Of a stretch of DNA of 40,852 nucleotides, positions 40,613-40,852 are shown piece by piece. This DNA comes from Nitrospinaceae bacterium (GTDB lineage Bacteria > Nitrospinota > Nitrospinia > Nitrospinales > JACRGP01): contig JAJDBD010000078.1 of NCBI GenBank assembly GCA_029261575.1, positions 1 to 40,852 of the forward strand. The letters are read 5' to 3'. A program made the translations under genes and the position numbers. Positions within the stretch are counted from its first letter, which is position 1, and every line of letters begins with the position of its first letter. The notes beneath the pieces were generated by a model that saw nothing but the letters and a program-made list of their open reading frames with translations, had not been told where the DNA came from and did not search any database.

Positions 40613-40640
40613 TTCAGATTTGCTCCGAACCGGTTATAAT
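40613..40640 (+). promoter_or_regulatory. Probable promoter of tRNA-Thr
   Basis: TTCAGA (40613-40618) and a perfect TATAAT (40635-40640) are spaced by 16 bases. The stretch after the -10 is GC-rich (GTCCGGACAGCGG), as is common for stable-RNA promoters under growth control. Confidence 0.45.
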
Positions 40641-40682
40641 GTCCGGACAGCGGCGGGCGACTCGCCAAAAAACATCCAAAAC

Positions 40683-40757
40683 GCCAGCGTAGCTCAGGGG
40701 TAGAGCTACTGATTTGTAATCAGTAGGTCGGGGGTTCGATTCCCTCCGCTGGCTCCA
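40683..40757 (+). tRNA. tRNA-Thr (anticodon UGU) with encoded CCA
   Basis: The acceptor stem GCCAGCG pairs with CGCTGGC. The D arm is AGCTC/GAGCT, the anticodon arm ACTGA-TTTGTAA-TCAGT gives TGT, and the T arm contains the GGTTCGATTCC signature. The discriminator base is T, followed by genomic CCA. A terminator follows at once, so it is a single-tRNA transcript. Confidence 0.97.
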
Positions 40758-40765
40758 TATAAAAT

Positions 40766-40801
40766 AAGGGTTTATCGTTTCGACGGTAAGCCCTTTTTTT
40801 A
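40766..40801 (+). terminator. Intrinsic terminator after tRNA-Thr
   Basis: AAGGGTTTATCG and CGGTAAGCCCTT form a long stem with two G-U pairs around a TTTCGA-type loop, followed by a run of seven T. It lies nine bases after the tRNA. Confidence 0.85.
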
Positions 40802-40852
40802 TTGGGGTATCCTTTTTGTTATGATTGGCGGCGGATAGCGGCAGAAGCCCAG

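Noticed and set aside
1-40852. CRISPR array
   Set aside because: No regularly spaced direct repeats of 24-40 bases were seen; the repeats present are isolated palindromes.
1-40852. Prophage, integrase, insertion sequence or restriction/toxin module
   Set aside because: No transposase, integrase, capsid, toxin-antitoxin or restriction gene motifs are visible; the repeats lack coding capacity.

Overview
This window looks like chromosomal DNA of a free-living Gram-negative bacterium. Evidence for an outer membrane is direct: two TonB-dependent receptors, a beta-barrel protein with a signal peptide, and a Wzc-type tyrosine kinase. The gene set and order (three-subunit proton-pumping transhydrogenase; ffh-rpsP-khpA-rimM-trmD-SPOUT methyltransferase-rplS; LeuCD of the plant/homoaconitase-like clade; many TTG starts) fit a Nitrospinota or deltaproteobacteria-like lineage. 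That placement is an inference from gene content and was not tested by alignment.

Layout. (1) 1-6056, plus strand: end of an exopolysaccharide locus with the tail of an unknown gene, an outer-membrane beta-barrel, a Wzc-like polysaccharide co-polymerase/BY-kinase and an asparagine-synthase-like amidotransferase. (2) 6057-7106: palindromic repeats, a small exported nuclease-like protein on the minus strand and a 426-base AT-rich gap. (3) 7107-10472: pntAA-pntAB-pntB and a small glycine-rich membrane protein. (4) 10491-17426, minus: two tandem paralogous TonB-dependent receptors, a YfiR-family periplasmic protein and a CHASE-like/HAMP/GAF histidine kinase, probably one uptake-plus-sensing unit. 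(5) 17650-24667, minus: a close-packed run GT2 glycosyltransferase, GT-C membrane glycosyltransferase with TPR tail, priA, YqaA/DedA-like protein, cutA, msrP. (6) 24850-26751, minus: leuCD. (7) 26961-29531, plus: GT2 glycosyltransferase and a B12-binding-type radical SAM enzyme. (8) 29586-34239, minus: lipoamide-dehydrogenase-like flavoprotein, small membrane protein, histidine ammonia-lyase and a divergent SAM-methyltransferase-like protein. (9) 34467-38845, minus: the translation/SRP operon. (10) 38965-40757, plus: queC, an unknown membrane protein and tRNA-Thr(UGU) with a terminator.

The most unusual layer is a set of short dispersed palindromic repeats. A 28-base element occurs twice with one mismatch, a 29-base element twice with two mismatches, and a longer composite element twice in degenerate form. 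One site (17642-17712) carries two of these elements side by side and they form the 3' end of msrP, replacing the conserved C-terminus of that family. No CRISPR array, transposase, integrase or phage gene is visible. The best candidates for under-described biology are the TonB receptor/YfiR/kinase unit, the hutH-methyltransferase pair without other histidine-degradation genes, and the small exported nuclease-like protein. None can be called a new system from sequence alone.
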